Positions 17,048-25,718 of a stretch of DNA of 64,000 nt are shown here, piece after piece (the first letter of the stretch is position 1; each line of letters opens with the position of its first letter). The notes beneath the pieces are model-generated. The model was not told where the DNA came from, did no database searches, and saw only the letters and a program-made list of their open reading frames with translations. The position numbers and the translations under genes are program-made. The DNA lies in the NCBI RefSeq assembly GCF_000382345.1, contig NZ_KB908084.1:85652-149651 (forward strand). Reading direction: 5' to 3'. The stretch comes from Massilia niastensis DSM 21313. Lineage in GTDB: Bacteria; Pseudomonadota; Gammaproteobacteria; Burkholderiales; Burkholderiaceae_D.

Positions 17048-18378
17048 AAGTCACGCACTCCCTGCGCGGGCGCCTGCTATGGTTCCTGCTTGCCGCGATC
17101 ACCATCGCGGCGCTGGCGCAGGCCTCGATCGCCTACCGCACCGCGCTGCACGACGCCGACCAGATCTTCGACTACCACATGCAGCAGATGGCGCTGTCGC
17201 TGCGTTCGGGCACGCCGCTGTCGAACATCGAGGCGAGCGCGCGCGCCGAAGCCGACAACGGCAGCGGCAACGACGACATGGTGGTGCAGATGTGGTCGCC
17301 CGACGGCGTGCAGATGTTCCACAGCGTCTCGCGCGCGCGCCTGCCGCAGCGCGCGGTGCTGGGCTTTTCCAACGTGAAGGCCAACGGCACGGTGTACCGC
17401 GTGTTCTCGATCCAGACCGCGAACCAGACCGTGCAGGTGGCGCAGGACCTCGCCGTACGCCGCAACATGGCGGGCAACCTGGCGCTGCGCACCCTGGGTC
17501 CGATCGCGGTGATGATGCCGATCCTGATGCTGGTGGTGTGGTGGGTCGTCAGCGGCTCGCTGGAACCGGTGGCGCGGGTGCGCTCGCAGGTGGCCTCGCG
17601 CCAGGCCGACGACCTGTCGCCGGTGTCCGAGGCGGGCCTGCCCGACGAAGTGCGCCCGCTGGTGCAGGAACTGAACCTGCTGTTCGGGCGCGTCAAGACC
17701 GCGTTCGAGGCCCAGCAGAATTTCGTCGGCGACGCCGCGCACGAGCTGCGCACGCCGCTGGCCGCGCTGCGGCTGCAGGCCCAGAGCCTGGACCGCGCCG
17801 AGACGCCGGAAGCGCGCCGCACCGCGGTCGCGCGCCTGACCGCCGGCATCGACCGCGCCACCCGGCTGGTCGAGCAGCTGCTGGTGCTGGCGCGGCAGGA
17901 AGCCACCGCCGCCACCGGCGCGGCCTGCCGCCCGGTGGACCTGGCCGACCTGGCGCGCCGCACGGTGGCCGACCTGGCCGGCGTGGCCGCCAGCAAGGGC
18001 GTGGACGTGGGCGTGCAGCAGGCCGACCACGCGAGCGTGGAAGGGCAGCCGGACGCGCTGCAGATCCTGCTGCGCAACCTGGTGGACAACGCGATCAAGT
18101 ACACGCCCGCGGGCGGCACGGTCGACATCTCGGTGCATGCCGAGGCGGGCCGGGTGGTGGTGCAGGTCGAGGACAGCGGCCCGGGCATCCCGCCCGAGGA
18201 ACGCGAGCGCGTGTTCGACCGCTTCTACCGCGTGGCCGGCAGCGAAGCCGCCGGCAGCGGCCTGGGGCTGGCGATCATCAAGGCGATCGCCGAACGCCAC
18301 GGCGCTACCCTGACGCTCGGCCAGTCCGAGCGCCTGAAAGGGCTGGCCGCCACGGTCGTCTTCAAGAACGGGGCCTGA
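17044..18378 (+). CDS. sensor histidine kinase, QseC/PmrB type
   Basis: 444-aa inner-membrane kinase partner of the preceding regulator. Transmembrane segments lie at about residues 11-30 and 150-170 and enclose a periplasmic sensor region of about 120 residues. The H-box FVGDAAHELRTPLAAL places the phosphorylated His at 233. The ATPase domain has the N-box NLVDNAIKYTPAGG, G1 VEDSGPGIP, F-box FDRFYR and G2 GSGLGLAIIKAI. The start codon overlaps the regulator stop. The signal is unknown; the coupled protease suggests an envelope cue. Confidence 0.93.
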   Translation: MKVTHSLRGRLLWFLLAAITIAALAQASIAYRTALHDADQIFDYHMQQMALSLRSGTPLSNIEASARAEADNGSGNDDMVVQMWSPDGVQMFHSVSRARLPQRAVLGFSNVKANGTVYRVFSIQTANQTVQVAQDLAVRRNMAGNLALRTLGPIAVMMPILMLVVWWVVSGSLEPVARVRSQVASRQADDLSPVSEAGLPDEVRPLVQELNLLFGRVKTAFEAQQNFVGDAAHELRTPLAALRLQAQSLDRAETPEARRTAVARLTAGIDRATRLVEQLLVLARQEATAATGAACRPVDLADLARRTVADLAGVAASKGVDVGVQQADHASVEGQPDALQILLRNLVDNAIKYTPAGGTVDISVHAEAGRVVVQVEDSGPGIPPEERERVFDRFYRVAGSEAAGSGLGLAIIKAIAERHGATLTLGQSERLKGLAATVVFKNGA

Positions 18379-18867
18379 TCAGCAGCCGAGCTGGTGATAC
18401 CGCTTGCGCATGATGAGCAGGTCGTGCTGCAGGGATTCGATCAGGGCCGTGCCACCACGCCGCTCGGCCCGTTCGCTCTCGATGATAGCGCCTTCAAGCT
18501 CCCTGCATTCCTGCTTGGAGCGCGTATCCAGGCGCCGGCGGCGGGTGGCGCTTTCCAGCTGCTGGGCGTTCATGTCGGTCAATGGCTGCACCCCGTCAGC
18601 AAACATTTCCCGATTGCGCTCACGAGCAACGTCGGCCCCGATGCGTTCGTTCCCCGACAGCTTGTTGACGCCGCGTGTCGGAACGACATCCAGGCGCTGG
18701 GCGCCCAAGCAGGGCTCGTCGGAATAGCTGGTCTTTCCCTTGATAACGCACTTGTAGATCGTCCGTCCCGGCTGGGGAAGCTGGGCGTGGGTGGACGCGG
18801 CGGCAAGCAGTAGCAGCAGGCCGCTGGCAAGCAGGCCGGCAGCTCTGGATCTGGCTGGTGTAACGAT
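18379..18867 (-). CDS. secreted DUF4124-like protein with apparent ATC start
   Basis: About 162 aa. The frame opens after a TAA at about 18880 and contains no ATG, GTG or TTG before a clear signal peptide (VTPARSRAAGLLASGLLLLLAAASTHAQ). The mature part has the DUF4124-like motif YKCVIKGKTSYSDEPC with two cysteines, then a charged helical region (QECRELEGAIIESERAE) ending YHQLGC. An ATC at 18867-18865 sits 7 bp after GGAG and is the best start; otherwise the original ATG has mutated. The next usable codon, a TTG at 18708, would delete the signal peptide and motif. Function unknown. Confidence 0.68.
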   Translation of the reverse strand: MVTPARSRAAGLLASGLLLLLAAASTHAQLPQPGRTIYKCVIKGKTSYSDEPCLGAQRLDVVPTRGVNKLSGNERIGADVARERNREMFADGVQPLTDMNAQQLESATRRRRLDTRSKQECRELEGAIIESERAERRGGTALIESLQHDLLIMRKRYHQLGC

Positions 18868-19056
18868 AGCGGTCTCCGTTTATTCTTCTGTACGCCCGCG
18901 CTGCGGGCAGGTGTCCATGCGCCGGTCAAGCGCAGCAGGATACCCGAGTTCCCGGCGCCATATTCTCTACAATTGTCACGGCCGGCGCGGCTGCCGGGCT
19001 GGCGGTAGAATGCCTGGTTTGGTCGGGGAAAACCGGCATGTAAAGATGAGGAATCG

Positions 19057-20181
19057 ATGAAGAAGATTGTGATGTTGGGAGCGCTGGCGGCGGCCGGGAT
19101 GGCGTCGGCGCAGGACGTGGTGAAGATCGGCCATGCGGCGGCCGTGACCGGGCCGGTGGCCTACTTCGGCAAGGACACCGAGAACGGCGCGCGCATGGCC
19201 ATCGAGGCGCTGAACGCGCGCGGCGTGGCGATCGGCGGCAGGAAGGTGAAGTTCGAGCTGATGGCCGAGGACGATGCGGGCGACCCGAAACAGGCCACCA
19301 GCGTGGCGCAGAAGCTGGTCGACGCGAAGATCCACGGCATGGTCGGCCACGAGACCTCGGGCACCACGATCCCGGCTTCCAAGATCTACCACGCCGCCGG
19401 CATCCCGCAAATCTCGCCGTCGAGCACCAGCCCGAAGTACACGCAGCAGGGTTTCAACACCAGCTTCCGGGTGGTGGCCAACGACGTGCAGCTGGGCCAG
19501 GCGCTGGGCCGCTACGCCATCGGCGGCATGGCGGCGCGCCGGGTGGCGGTGGTGGACGACCGCACCGCGTACGGCCAGGGCCTGGTGACCGAGTTCTCGC
19601 GCAGCCTGCAGAAGCAGGGCGGCAGCGTGGTGGCGCGCGAGTTCACGCACGACAAGGCGACCGATTTCAGCGCCATCATCACGCGCATCCGCGCCACCAA
19701 GCCGGACCTGGTCTTCTTCGGCGGCATGAGCGCGACCGCGGGCCCGATGCTGCGCCAGATGAAGCAGCTGGGCATGAACGTGCGCATGATGGGCGGCGAC
19801 GGCATCTGCTCGGACGAGATCCACAAGCTGTCGGGCGGCACCATGACCGATGGCCAGGTGGTGTGCGCGGAGGCGGGCGGGGTGCAGGGCGAGGCCAGGG
19901 CCGGCATGGACAAGTTCCGCGCCGACTACAGGAAGCGCTTCGGCATCGATGTGCAGATCAATGCGCCGTATGCCTACGATGCGGTGATGACCATGGCCGA
20001 GGCGATGGTGAAGGCCGGCTCGCCGGCGCCTTCGAAGTACCTGCCGGTGCTGGCGAAGATCCAGTACAAGGGTGTGACCGGACCGATCGCGTTCGACCAG
20101 CGTGGCGATATCCGCGACGGGACCATCACGCTGTATTCGTTCAAGGGCGGCAAGCGCTCGGTGCTGACGGTCACCAAGTAG
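19057..20181 (+). CDS. branched-chain amino acid ABC transporter substrate-binding protein
   Basis: 374-aa periplasmic binding protein of the LivJ/LivK type. Signal peptide MKKIVMLGALAAAGMASAQ is followed by the family start VVKIGHAAAVTGPVAYFGKDTENGARMAIEALNARG. YTQQGFNTSFRVVANDVQLGQALGRYA and VVDDRTAYGQGLVTEFSRSLQKQGG are conserved parts of the two-lobe fold. No permease or ATPase gene is adjacent, so it must work with a transporter encoded elsewhere. ATGAGGAATCG gives a usable ribosome site. Ligand identity within branched-chain amino acids and analogues is unclear. Confidence 0.93.
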   Translation: MKKIVMLGALAAAGMASAQDVVKIGHAAAVTGPVAYFGKDTENGARMAIEALNARGVAIGGRKVKFELMAEDDAGDPKQATSVAQKLVDAKIHGMVGHETSGTTIPASKIYHAAGIPQISPSSTSPKYTQQGFNTSFRVVANDVQLGQALGRYAIGGMAARRVAVVDDRTAYGQGLVTEFSRSLQKQGGSVVAREFTHDKATDFSAIITRIRATKPDLVFFGGMSATAGPMLRQMKQLGMNVRMMGGDGICSDEIHKLSGGTMTDGQVVCAEAGGVQGEARAGMDKFRADYRKRFGIDVQINAPYAYDAVMTMAEAMVKAGSPAPSKYLPVLAKIQYKGVTGPIAFDQRGDIRDGTITLYSFKGGKRSVLTVTK

Positions 20182-20283
20182 CGTGGGCGGGTCTCCCGCC
20201 CACGCGGTGATAGTTAAAGCGAGATCATCGAAGACGATATAGGTGCCTTCAATAATCGACGCGTGGGCAGCGCAGCTGCCCAC
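20181..20283 (+). repeat. pair of REP-like palindromes between convergent genes
   Basis: Two strong hairpins lie between the convergent binding-protein gene and the next gene. The first has an 11-bp perfect stem GCGTGGGCGGG/CCCGCCCACGC with loop TCT (20181-20205). The second has a 9-bp stem GTGGGCAGC/GCTGCCCAC with loop GCA (20263-20283). They share the GCGTGGGC core. Neither has a U-tract. They may act as REP/BIME-like or bidirectional termination elements. Confidence 0.55.
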
Positions 20284-20284
20284 C

Positions 20285-21031
20285 CTACCGGGGAATCAGA
20301 TGCCGGAAGGTCGGCTCGATATTCTTCGAGTGCAGGTGCCTGACGATGTCCTCCAGCGTCGCATCCTTCAGCAGCAGCCCGTCGGGAACGCCGGCGGGCT
20401 TCGATGGCGCGCTGGCCGGCGCCGGCGCCGCATCCCGCGCCGGCTGCAGCAGCTCCAGCGCATGCCTGAACTGCTCCCCGCTCATGCTCTGCAATCCCTC
20501 CAGGAAGGCGACTTGCCCGGCCAGCGGCGGCGCCATCTCCAGCCCCGACTCCTCGGCAAACGACGCCCCCATGCCGGGGTGGATGAACGCGGCCCATTTG
20601 CCGCTGCTCCGGTTCAGGCAAGGCGGCAGCTCGACCTGGGCCCGGACGATGTCCGGACCGAGCTTCTGCTCGGGAAAGTAGGCGGCATGCAGCCGCTCGA
20701 CGAAGGCCTGCACCTGCGCCACCGGCGTCGGCGTCTCCAGCGACAGCCACAGCCCGTAGCCGCTGGCGCCTGAAATGCTCACCGCCGGCGCCGGAAGGTC
20801 GAGTTCATTCTGCAGCGCATTCGCCACCACACACAATTGCGTCCAATGCGCCGCCTCGTCGCCCTTGTCCAACTGATGGAACGGGATCATCACCCCACGG
20901 GTGAGGTCGTCGGCCGTCACAAGACCGATGGCGAAGGTCTCCTGGCCTTGCACATGCCGCGCCAGCGCTTCGGACGGCAGCGCCGCCGGCGGCAGGTACA
21001 GCCTGTTGAGTTCTGAAATTAACTTCTGCAT
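20285..21031 (-). CDS. hypothetical protein, possible degenerate primase-like fold
   Basis: 248-aa soluble protein that I do not firmly recognise. The region FAIGLVTADDLTRGVMIPFHQL, then VVANALQNELDLPAPAVSISGASGYGLWLSLETPTPVAQVQAFVERL, recalls archaeo-eukaryotic primase/TOTE primase patterns (an S-G-x-G-x-H-x-W-type strand). The expected catalytic acidic pair and the His are not evident, so activity is doubtful. PPCLNRSSGKWAAFIHPGMGASFAEESGLEM forms a second conserved-looking block. An Ala/Pro linker lies near residue 205. The start at 21031 has GAGGAA 7 bp upstream. The gene is convergent with the binding protein and neighbours an efflux operon without obvious link. Confidence 0.6.
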   Translation of the reverse strand: MQKLISELNRLYLPPAALPSEALARHVQGQETFAIGLVTADDLTRGVMIPFHQLDKGDEAAHWTQLCVVANALQNELDLPAPAVSISGASGYGLWLSLETPTPVAQVQAFVERLHAAYFPEQKLGPDIVRAQVELPPCLNRSSGKWAAFIHPGMGASFAEESGLEMAPPLAGQVAFLEGLQSMSGEQFRHALELLQPARDAAPAPASAPSKPAGVPDGLLLKDATLEDIVRHLHSKNIEPTFRHLIPR

Positions 21032-21081
21032 GAAACTTCCTCGCGCTCTGGTCTGGCGCGCTATTCTGACACACGGGGGCG

Positions 21082-22518
21082 TCAGCGCGCTGGACTCTCC
21101 CATCCCCCGCCCAGCGCCAGGAACAGCGTCACCTGGTCCGTCGCCAGCTTGGCCTCCGAGGCGGCCACCGCCGCCTGCGCCGACGCCAGCGTGCGCTCGG
21201 CGTCGAGCGTGGTCAGGAAGTCCGTGCGGCCGAAGCGGTACAGCTTCGCCGCCTGCTGCGAGGCCAGCGCGCTCTGGTCGCGCGCCGCCTTCAGCGCGGC
21301 ATGGCGGTCGAGCTCACGGGCATACGCGGTCAAGGCGGTCTCGGTCTCGCGCAATGCGTTCAGCACCACGCCGTCGAAGCGCGCCAGTGCCGCCGCCGCG
21401 CTGGCCTCGGCCTGCGCGATGTGCGCGCGGGCGGCGCCGGTCGAGGGCAGGGTCCAGGAAATCAGGGGACCGAGGCTGTAGCGCAAGCTGTCGCCCTTTC
21501 CGAAGCTGGACAGGGCGCCGGCGCTGCCCGCCGACAGGCCCAGGCTGACCTGCGGGTACAGCTCCGCCGTCGCCACGCCGATGCGCGCGGTGGCGCCCGC
21601 GAGCGTGCGTTCGGCCTGGCGGATATCCGGCCGGCGGCGCAGCAGCGCGGCGCCGTCGCCGACGGGAATCGTGGACCCCAGCTGCGGCACCGTGGCGCAC
21701 CGGGCGACCGCTTGCGGGAAACGCGCCGGCGCCTCGCCCGTCAGCACGGCCAGCCGGTACAGCGCGGTGCGCCGCTGGGCCTCGAGCGGCGGCAGGGCGG
21801 CGCGCAACTGTTCCAGCTGGCCGAGCGCGCGGCTGTTGTCCAGCGCGGTGCCGCGGCCCAGCTTGACGCGCTGTGCGGTCGACGCGACGAACCTGCCCTG
21901 CAGGCCGACCGACTGCCGCGCGATCGCGATCTGCTGGCCGGCCGCACAGGCTTCGGCATAGGCGCGCGCCGTGTCGGCAGCCACCGTCACCCGCGCCAGG
22001 TCGACCGCGGCCTGGGCGCTTTCCGAATCGGCATTCGCCGCCTCGACCGCACGCCTGATCTGGCCAAACAGGTCGAGCTGGTAGGACACGTGCAGTCCGG
22101 CGTCGTAGCTGGCCCGGTCGGGCAGCGCGTGCGATGCGCCGTTGGCGGCGCCGGACGCGTGCCCGAGCGCCGGGGATGCGCTCAGGTCGACCTCCGGCCG
22201 GCGCAGCTGTTCCGCTTCCGACAGCAGCGCGCGGGCGCGCGCCAGGTTGGCGCCGGCCACCCTCAGGTCGGCGTTGGCGGCGAAGGCCCGGTCGACCAGG
22301 GCGTCGAGCGTGCTGTCGTGGTAGAGCCGCCACCATTGGGCCGGCAGGGGCGCGGCGCTGTAGGGCTTTCCCGTGGCGCCCACGAATGGCGCCGCGGCCT
22401 CGCCGCGCTTGGCGACCGCCGCGTCGGGCACGCGGTAGTCGGGGCCGACGGTCGTGCTGCAGGCGCCGAGCGCCAGCGCCGCCAGCGCCGCCAGGGAGAA
22501 CGAGCGGACATCCATCAT
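21082..22518 (-). CDS. NodT-family RND/MFS outer membrane efflux lipoprotein
   Basis: 478-aa TolC-like outer membrane channel. A lipoprotein signal peptide (SLAALAALALGAC) ends at the lipobox cysteine, followed by STTVGPDYRVPDAA, typical of NodT proteins. Two OEP repeats cover the rest (WWRLYHDSTLDALVDRAFAANADLRVAGANL; GLSAGSAGALSSFGKGDSLRYSLGPLISWTLP), with long coiled-coil helices forming the periplasmic tunnel. Its ATG overlaps the TGA of the membrane-fusion gene (ATGA). It is the last gene of the MarR-FUSC-DUF1656-HlyD operon and completes a tripartite exporter. Confidence 0.93.
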   Translation of the reverse strand: MMDVRSFSLAALAALALGACSTTVGPDYRVPDAAVAKRGEAAAPFVGATGKPYSAAPLPAQWWRLYHDSTLDALVDRAFAANADLRVAGANLARARALLSEAEQLRRPEVDLSASPALGHASGAANGASHALPDRASYDAGLHVSYQLDLFGQIRRAVEAANADSESAQAAVDLARVTVAADTARAYAEACAAGQQIAIARQSVGLQGRFVASTAQRVKLGRGTALDNSRALGQLEQLRAALPPLEAQRRTALYRLAVLTGEAPARFPQAVARCATVPQLGSTIPVGDGAALLRRRPDIRQAERTLAGATARIGVATAELYPQVSLGLSAGSAGALSSFGKGDSLRYSLGPLISWTLPSTGAARAHIAQAEASAAAALARFDGVVLNALRETETALTAYARELDRHAALKAARDQSALASQQAAKLYRFGRTDFLTTLDAERTLASAQAAVAASEAKLATDQVTLFLALGGGWESPAR

Positions 22519-23465
22519 GAGCGCGGCCATCCGTTCTTCAGCGCGCTGGGAGCGGCCATCGCGTGCGCCTGGACCGGTGCGACCCGTTTGCCAGTGGCCG
22601 GCAGCACCTGCACGGTCGCGGTCTGGCCGGCGACCAGGCGCACGCCGGCGGGGATCGGGTCGAGCGCGACGCGCACCGGGATGCGCTGCGCCAGCCGGAC
22701 CCAGTTGAAGGTCGGGTTGATGTTCGGCAGGAGGTTGCTGCCGGTCGTGCGGTCGCGGTCCGAGATGCCTTCCGCGAAGCTCTCGATGTGGCCGTGCAGC
22801 TTCTGCGTCGCGCCCATCAGAGAGACGGTGACCGGATCGCCGAGGTGGATCGCCGGCAGCTTGGTCTCCTCGAAATAGCCCTCGACGTAGAAGGAAGCGC
22901 GGTCCACCAGCGCCATCACCGGATGGCTGGCGCTGACGTAGGCGCCGGCGCGCAGGTCGAGGTTGGTGACGAAGCCGTCGACGACCGACCTGACCTGGGT
23001 GCGCTCGAGGTCCAGCTTCGCGGTATCGCGGTTGACCACCGCCTGGGCCAGCGCCGCGCGCGCCAGCTCGACGCGCGACTGGCCCTGTTCGCGGGTTTCC
23101 TGGGCCACCAGTTCGTCGAGCTGCACGTTGCGGCGCGCTTCGCGCTGCGCCTGGTTCAGCGCGGCCTGCGCGGACTGCTCGGCGGCTTCGGCCTGGCGCA
23201 GCGCCAGTTCGAAGCGGGCGCGGTCGACCTCGAACAGCAGGTCGCCCGCATTCACCTGCTGGTTGTCGTGCACGTGCACCCTGGTCACCTGGCCGGTGAC
23301 GTCGGGCGCGACCTGCACCACATAGGCCTTGACGCGGCCATCGCGCGTCCAGGGTTCGACTTCGTAATGGCGCCACAGCTGCCAGCCGGCATAGGCGGCG
23401 CCGGCGGCGGCCAGCAGGGTGACGGCGACCCGGCTCACGGCCGGAAGAGAGAATTTCATGTCCAT
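22515..23465 (-). CDS. HlyD-family membrane fusion protein (AaeA/EmrA-like)
   Basis: 316-aa periplasmic adaptor. One N-terminal membrane segment (VSRVAVTLLAAAGAAYAGWQLW) is followed by the lipoyl half EPWTRDGRVKAYVVQVAPDVTGQVTRVHVHDNQQVNAGDLLFEVD, a coiled-coil hairpin rich in Ala/Gln/Arg (about residues 85-175), and the second lipoyl and barrel part (DGFVTNLDLRAGAYVSASHPVMALVD). The ATG at 23465 follows the DUF1656 stop by one base; an ATG two codons later is possible. It links the FUSC pump to the NodT channel. Confidence 0.93.
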   Translation of the reverse strand: MDMKFSLPAVSRVAVTLLAAAGAAYAGWQLWRHYEVEPWTRDGRVKAYVVQVAPDVTGQVTRVHVHDNQQVNAGDLLFEVDRARFELALRQAEAAEQSAQAALNQAQREARRNVQLDELVAQETREQGQSRVELARAALAQAVVNRDTAKLDLERTQVRSVVDGFVTNLDLRAGAYVSASHPVMALVDRASFYVEGYFEETKLPAIHLGDPVTVSLMGATQKLHGHIESFAEGISDRDRTTGSNLLPNINPTFNWVRLAQRIPVRVALDPIPAGVRLVAGQTATVQVLPATGKRVAPVQAHAMAAPSALKNGWPRS

Positions 23466-23466
23466 G

Positions 23467-23673
23467 TCAAAACCAGTTGGAACCAAGGAAAGCGAGACTG
23501 CCCAGCACGATGATGAACAGCGAAAAATCGAACAGCGCAGGATGCCAGACGAACCGGTAGAAGCCGGTGCGCGCCAGCACGTGCTTGCACAGGCGCGAGG
23601 CCGCGAGCGCGGGCAGGGCCAGCAGCAGCAGCGGTGGAACATAGATGCCATAGAGGCTGACTTCGCCGATCAT
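23467..23673 (-). CDS. DUF1656 small membrane protein
   Basis: 68-aa membrane protein, MIGEVSLYGIYVPPLLLLALPAL and then FDFSLFIIVLGSLAFLGSNWF, giving two hydrophobic segments around a charged loop. DUF1656 proteins (AaeX-like) are routinely encoded between FUSC permeases and HlyD adaptors of aromatic-acid efflux systems, exactly as here. The ATG overlaps the FUSC stop and the stop is one base before the next ATG. Its mechanistic role is unknown. Confidence 0.92.
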   Translation of the reverse strand: MIGEVSLYGIYVPPLLLLALPALAASRLCKHVLARTGFYRFVWHPALFDFSLFIIVLGSLAFLGSNWF

Positions 23674-25718
23674 CGGTTCTCCTTGTCGGGCATGGGCGCG
23701 GGTTGATAGGGCGGGGCTTGCGGGAACAGGTCGCGCCGGATGCCGGCCAGCGCGACCAGCGCCGCGCGGCGGGCCTCCGATTCCTGCGCCGCGCTGACCG
23801 AGCGCAGGGCATTGTCGAGCGATGCCAGCAGCTGCGCGTCTTCGCGCGGGTCCAGGGCCGGGCGCGCCTCGAAATGCCGGGACAGGTGCGCCATCAGCTC
23901 CCGCAGCGCGGCCTGGCTGCGTCCCAGTTCGTGGCTTGACGACTGCAGGTGCGCCATGTTCAGGCCGATGCGCAGGTCGACCAGCGCATCGGCCGCCTGC
24001 AGGTCCTGCTGGGCGCCGGCCATCCTCAGGCGCGGCGTCAGCAGGGCGATGCGGTCGACCATGCGCGCCGAGAACTCCGGCGCCGAAGTCAGCTGCCGGC
24101 CGTCGCCGATGCGCGCCAGTTCGCCCCAGCCGGCGCGCAGCACGCGGCGCGCGGTCCAGCCGGCGCCGACGCTGCGGAACATGCCCATCACCAGCGCCGC
24201 CAGCGCCAGGCCGGCCAGCTGGGCCAGGGTGGCATTGATGAAGGAGGCGGTATCGGCGGTATTCGTGTCCTGCAGCGCCAGCGTGCCGCCGATGCCCATC
24301 ACGAAGGGCATCGCCTTGCCGAAGGTGGCCGGCCGCGCGATCAGCACGCCGAGCAGCAGGAAGACCGGGGCGCAGGCCAGCACCAGCATCTCGAAGCTGT
24401 GGATCGCCGGCAGCACGGCCAGGAGGTAGATGGCGGACACCGGCACCGAATAGATCGTCCATACGAGGAAGCCCTTGATGAAGGGCACCGGGTCGTCCTG
24501 GGTGGCGAAGAAGCAGGACATCACGGCCGCCATCATCGGCATCGCCGAGCCGGCGGGCCAGCCGGTGAGAATCCAGAAGGCGCAGCCGGCGAGGGTGGCG
24601 ATGACCGCGGCCAGCGCCGACAGGACGGCCATGCCGTGGTCCAGGTGCAGGGCGTGCGCCGGAACGCCGGCCAGGTGCCGCGCCTGTAGCGGCAAGGCGC
24701 CCGCCACGCCGATGCCGATATGGCGGCGCAAGCTTCGCGCCTCGGCGCAGGCGTCGACCAGCCCGTGCAGGCGCGCGGCGAGGTTCAGCTGGAGCAGGTC
24801 GGGCCAGCCGGCATGGCGCTGCGGCTCTGGAGCCAGCGCATCGATGGCGCCGTGCAGCGTCGCCGTGTCGGTCGGCTTGCCGTCGTGTCCGGCGCCGCTC
24901 CATGCCGTGATATCGGCCAGCAGCGTGCGCCAGCGCGAGGACTGGTCGGACGCTCCGAGCTGGCGCAGCGCCAGCAGCCGGTCTTCGATCGAGGACAGCA
25001 GCGGCACCATGGCGGCCAGGCGCTCCTGCAGCGCGTGGATCGCGTTCGAGGTCCAGCGCAGGTGCGAGGTATCGAAGGGCAGGTGCACGGCCATCATGCG
25101 CAGCTCGGTGATGTCGCCGGCCAGCTTGCGCCGGTCCTGCGCGCTCTTCGTGTCGCCGCCGGGAGCCAGCGCGTCGGCGATCCAATGCCGGGCGTCGCGC
25201 AGGGCGTGGTCGAGACGCGCCAGCATGACGGGGCCGAAGCCTTGCGGGAACACCAGCGAGTGCACCACCGTCGCGCAGGTGATCCCGAGCAGGATCTCCT
25301 CGACGCGGGCCAGCGCGATGTCGAAGATCGTGCCCGGTTCGTTCACCGCCGGGAAGGCGATCAGGCCGGCCGTGTACCCGGCCAGCATCAGGACATAGGA
25401 ACGCGGCGTGCGGTCGAGCAGCGACACGAACAGGCAGCCGCCGACCCATAGCGACAGCGCCAGCGACAGCAGCTCCGGCGAGTTGTAGAAGGCCGGCACG
25501 ATCAGCACGGTGGCGAAGGCGCCCAGCAAGGTGCCGCCGAAGCGGTAGACGGCCTTCGAGCGGGTCGGGCCGGCGAAGGGCGCCGCCACGATGTAGGCGG
25601 TCATCAGCGCCCAGAACGGGCGCGGCAGCCCGATGCTCATCGCGATGTACAGCGCCAGCATCGCGGCGGCGAAACTCTTGACCGAGAACAGGGCCTCGGC
25701 TTTGCTCGGCAGGCTCAC
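23670..25718 (-). CDS. FUSC-family efflux permease (AaeB-like)
   Basis: 682-aa inner-membrane transporter. Two membrane blocks (about residues 12-165 and 355-520) each contain around six hydrophobic helices and are separated by a cytoplasmic region; a further soluble domain ends the protein. The N-terminal FSVKSFAAAMLALYIAMSIGLPRPFWALMTAYIVAAP and GPTRSKAVYRFGGTLLGA are typical of the fusaric acid resistance/AaeB family, and the second block repeats the pattern. Likely substrates are aromatic carboxylic acids or similar weak acids. It overlaps marR upstream and DUF1656 downstream. Confidence 0.93.
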   Translation of the reverse strand: MSLPSKAEALFSVKSFAAAMLALYIAMSIGLPRPFWALMTAYIVAAPFAGPTRSKAVYRFGGTLLGAFATVLIVPAFYNSPELLSLALSLWVGGCLFVSLLDRTPRSYVLMLAGYTAGLIAFPAVNEPGTIFDIALARVEEILLGITCATVVHSLVFPQGFGPVMLARLDHALRDARHWIADALAPGGDTKSAQDRRKLAGDITELRMMAVHLPFDTSHLRWTSNAIHALQERLAAMVPLLSSIEDRLLALRQLGASDQSSRWRTLLADITAWSGAGHDGKPTDTATLHGAIDALAPEPQRHAGWPDLLQLNLAARLHGLVDACAEARSLRRHIGIGVAGALPLQARHLAGVPAHALHLDHGMAVLSALAAVIATLAGCAFWILTGWPAGSAMPMMAAVMSCFFATQDDPVPFIKGFLVWTIYSVPVSAIYLLAVLPAIHSFEMLVLACAPVFLLLGVLIARPATFGKAMPFVMGIGGTLALQDTNTADTASFINATLAQLAGLALAALVMGMFRSVGAGWTARRVLRAGWGELARIGDGRQLTSAPEFSARMVDRIALLTPRLRMAGAQQDLQAADALVDLRIGLNMAHLQSSSHELGRSQAALRELMAHLSRHFEARPALDPREDAQLLASLDNALRSVSAAQESEARRAALVALAGIRRDLFPQAPPYQPAPMPDKENR

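Noticed and set aside
18379..18708. 109-aa version of the DUF4124-like gene starting at TTG 18708
   Set aside because: It would remove the signal peptide and the YKC...EPC motif that lie in the same open frame upstream.
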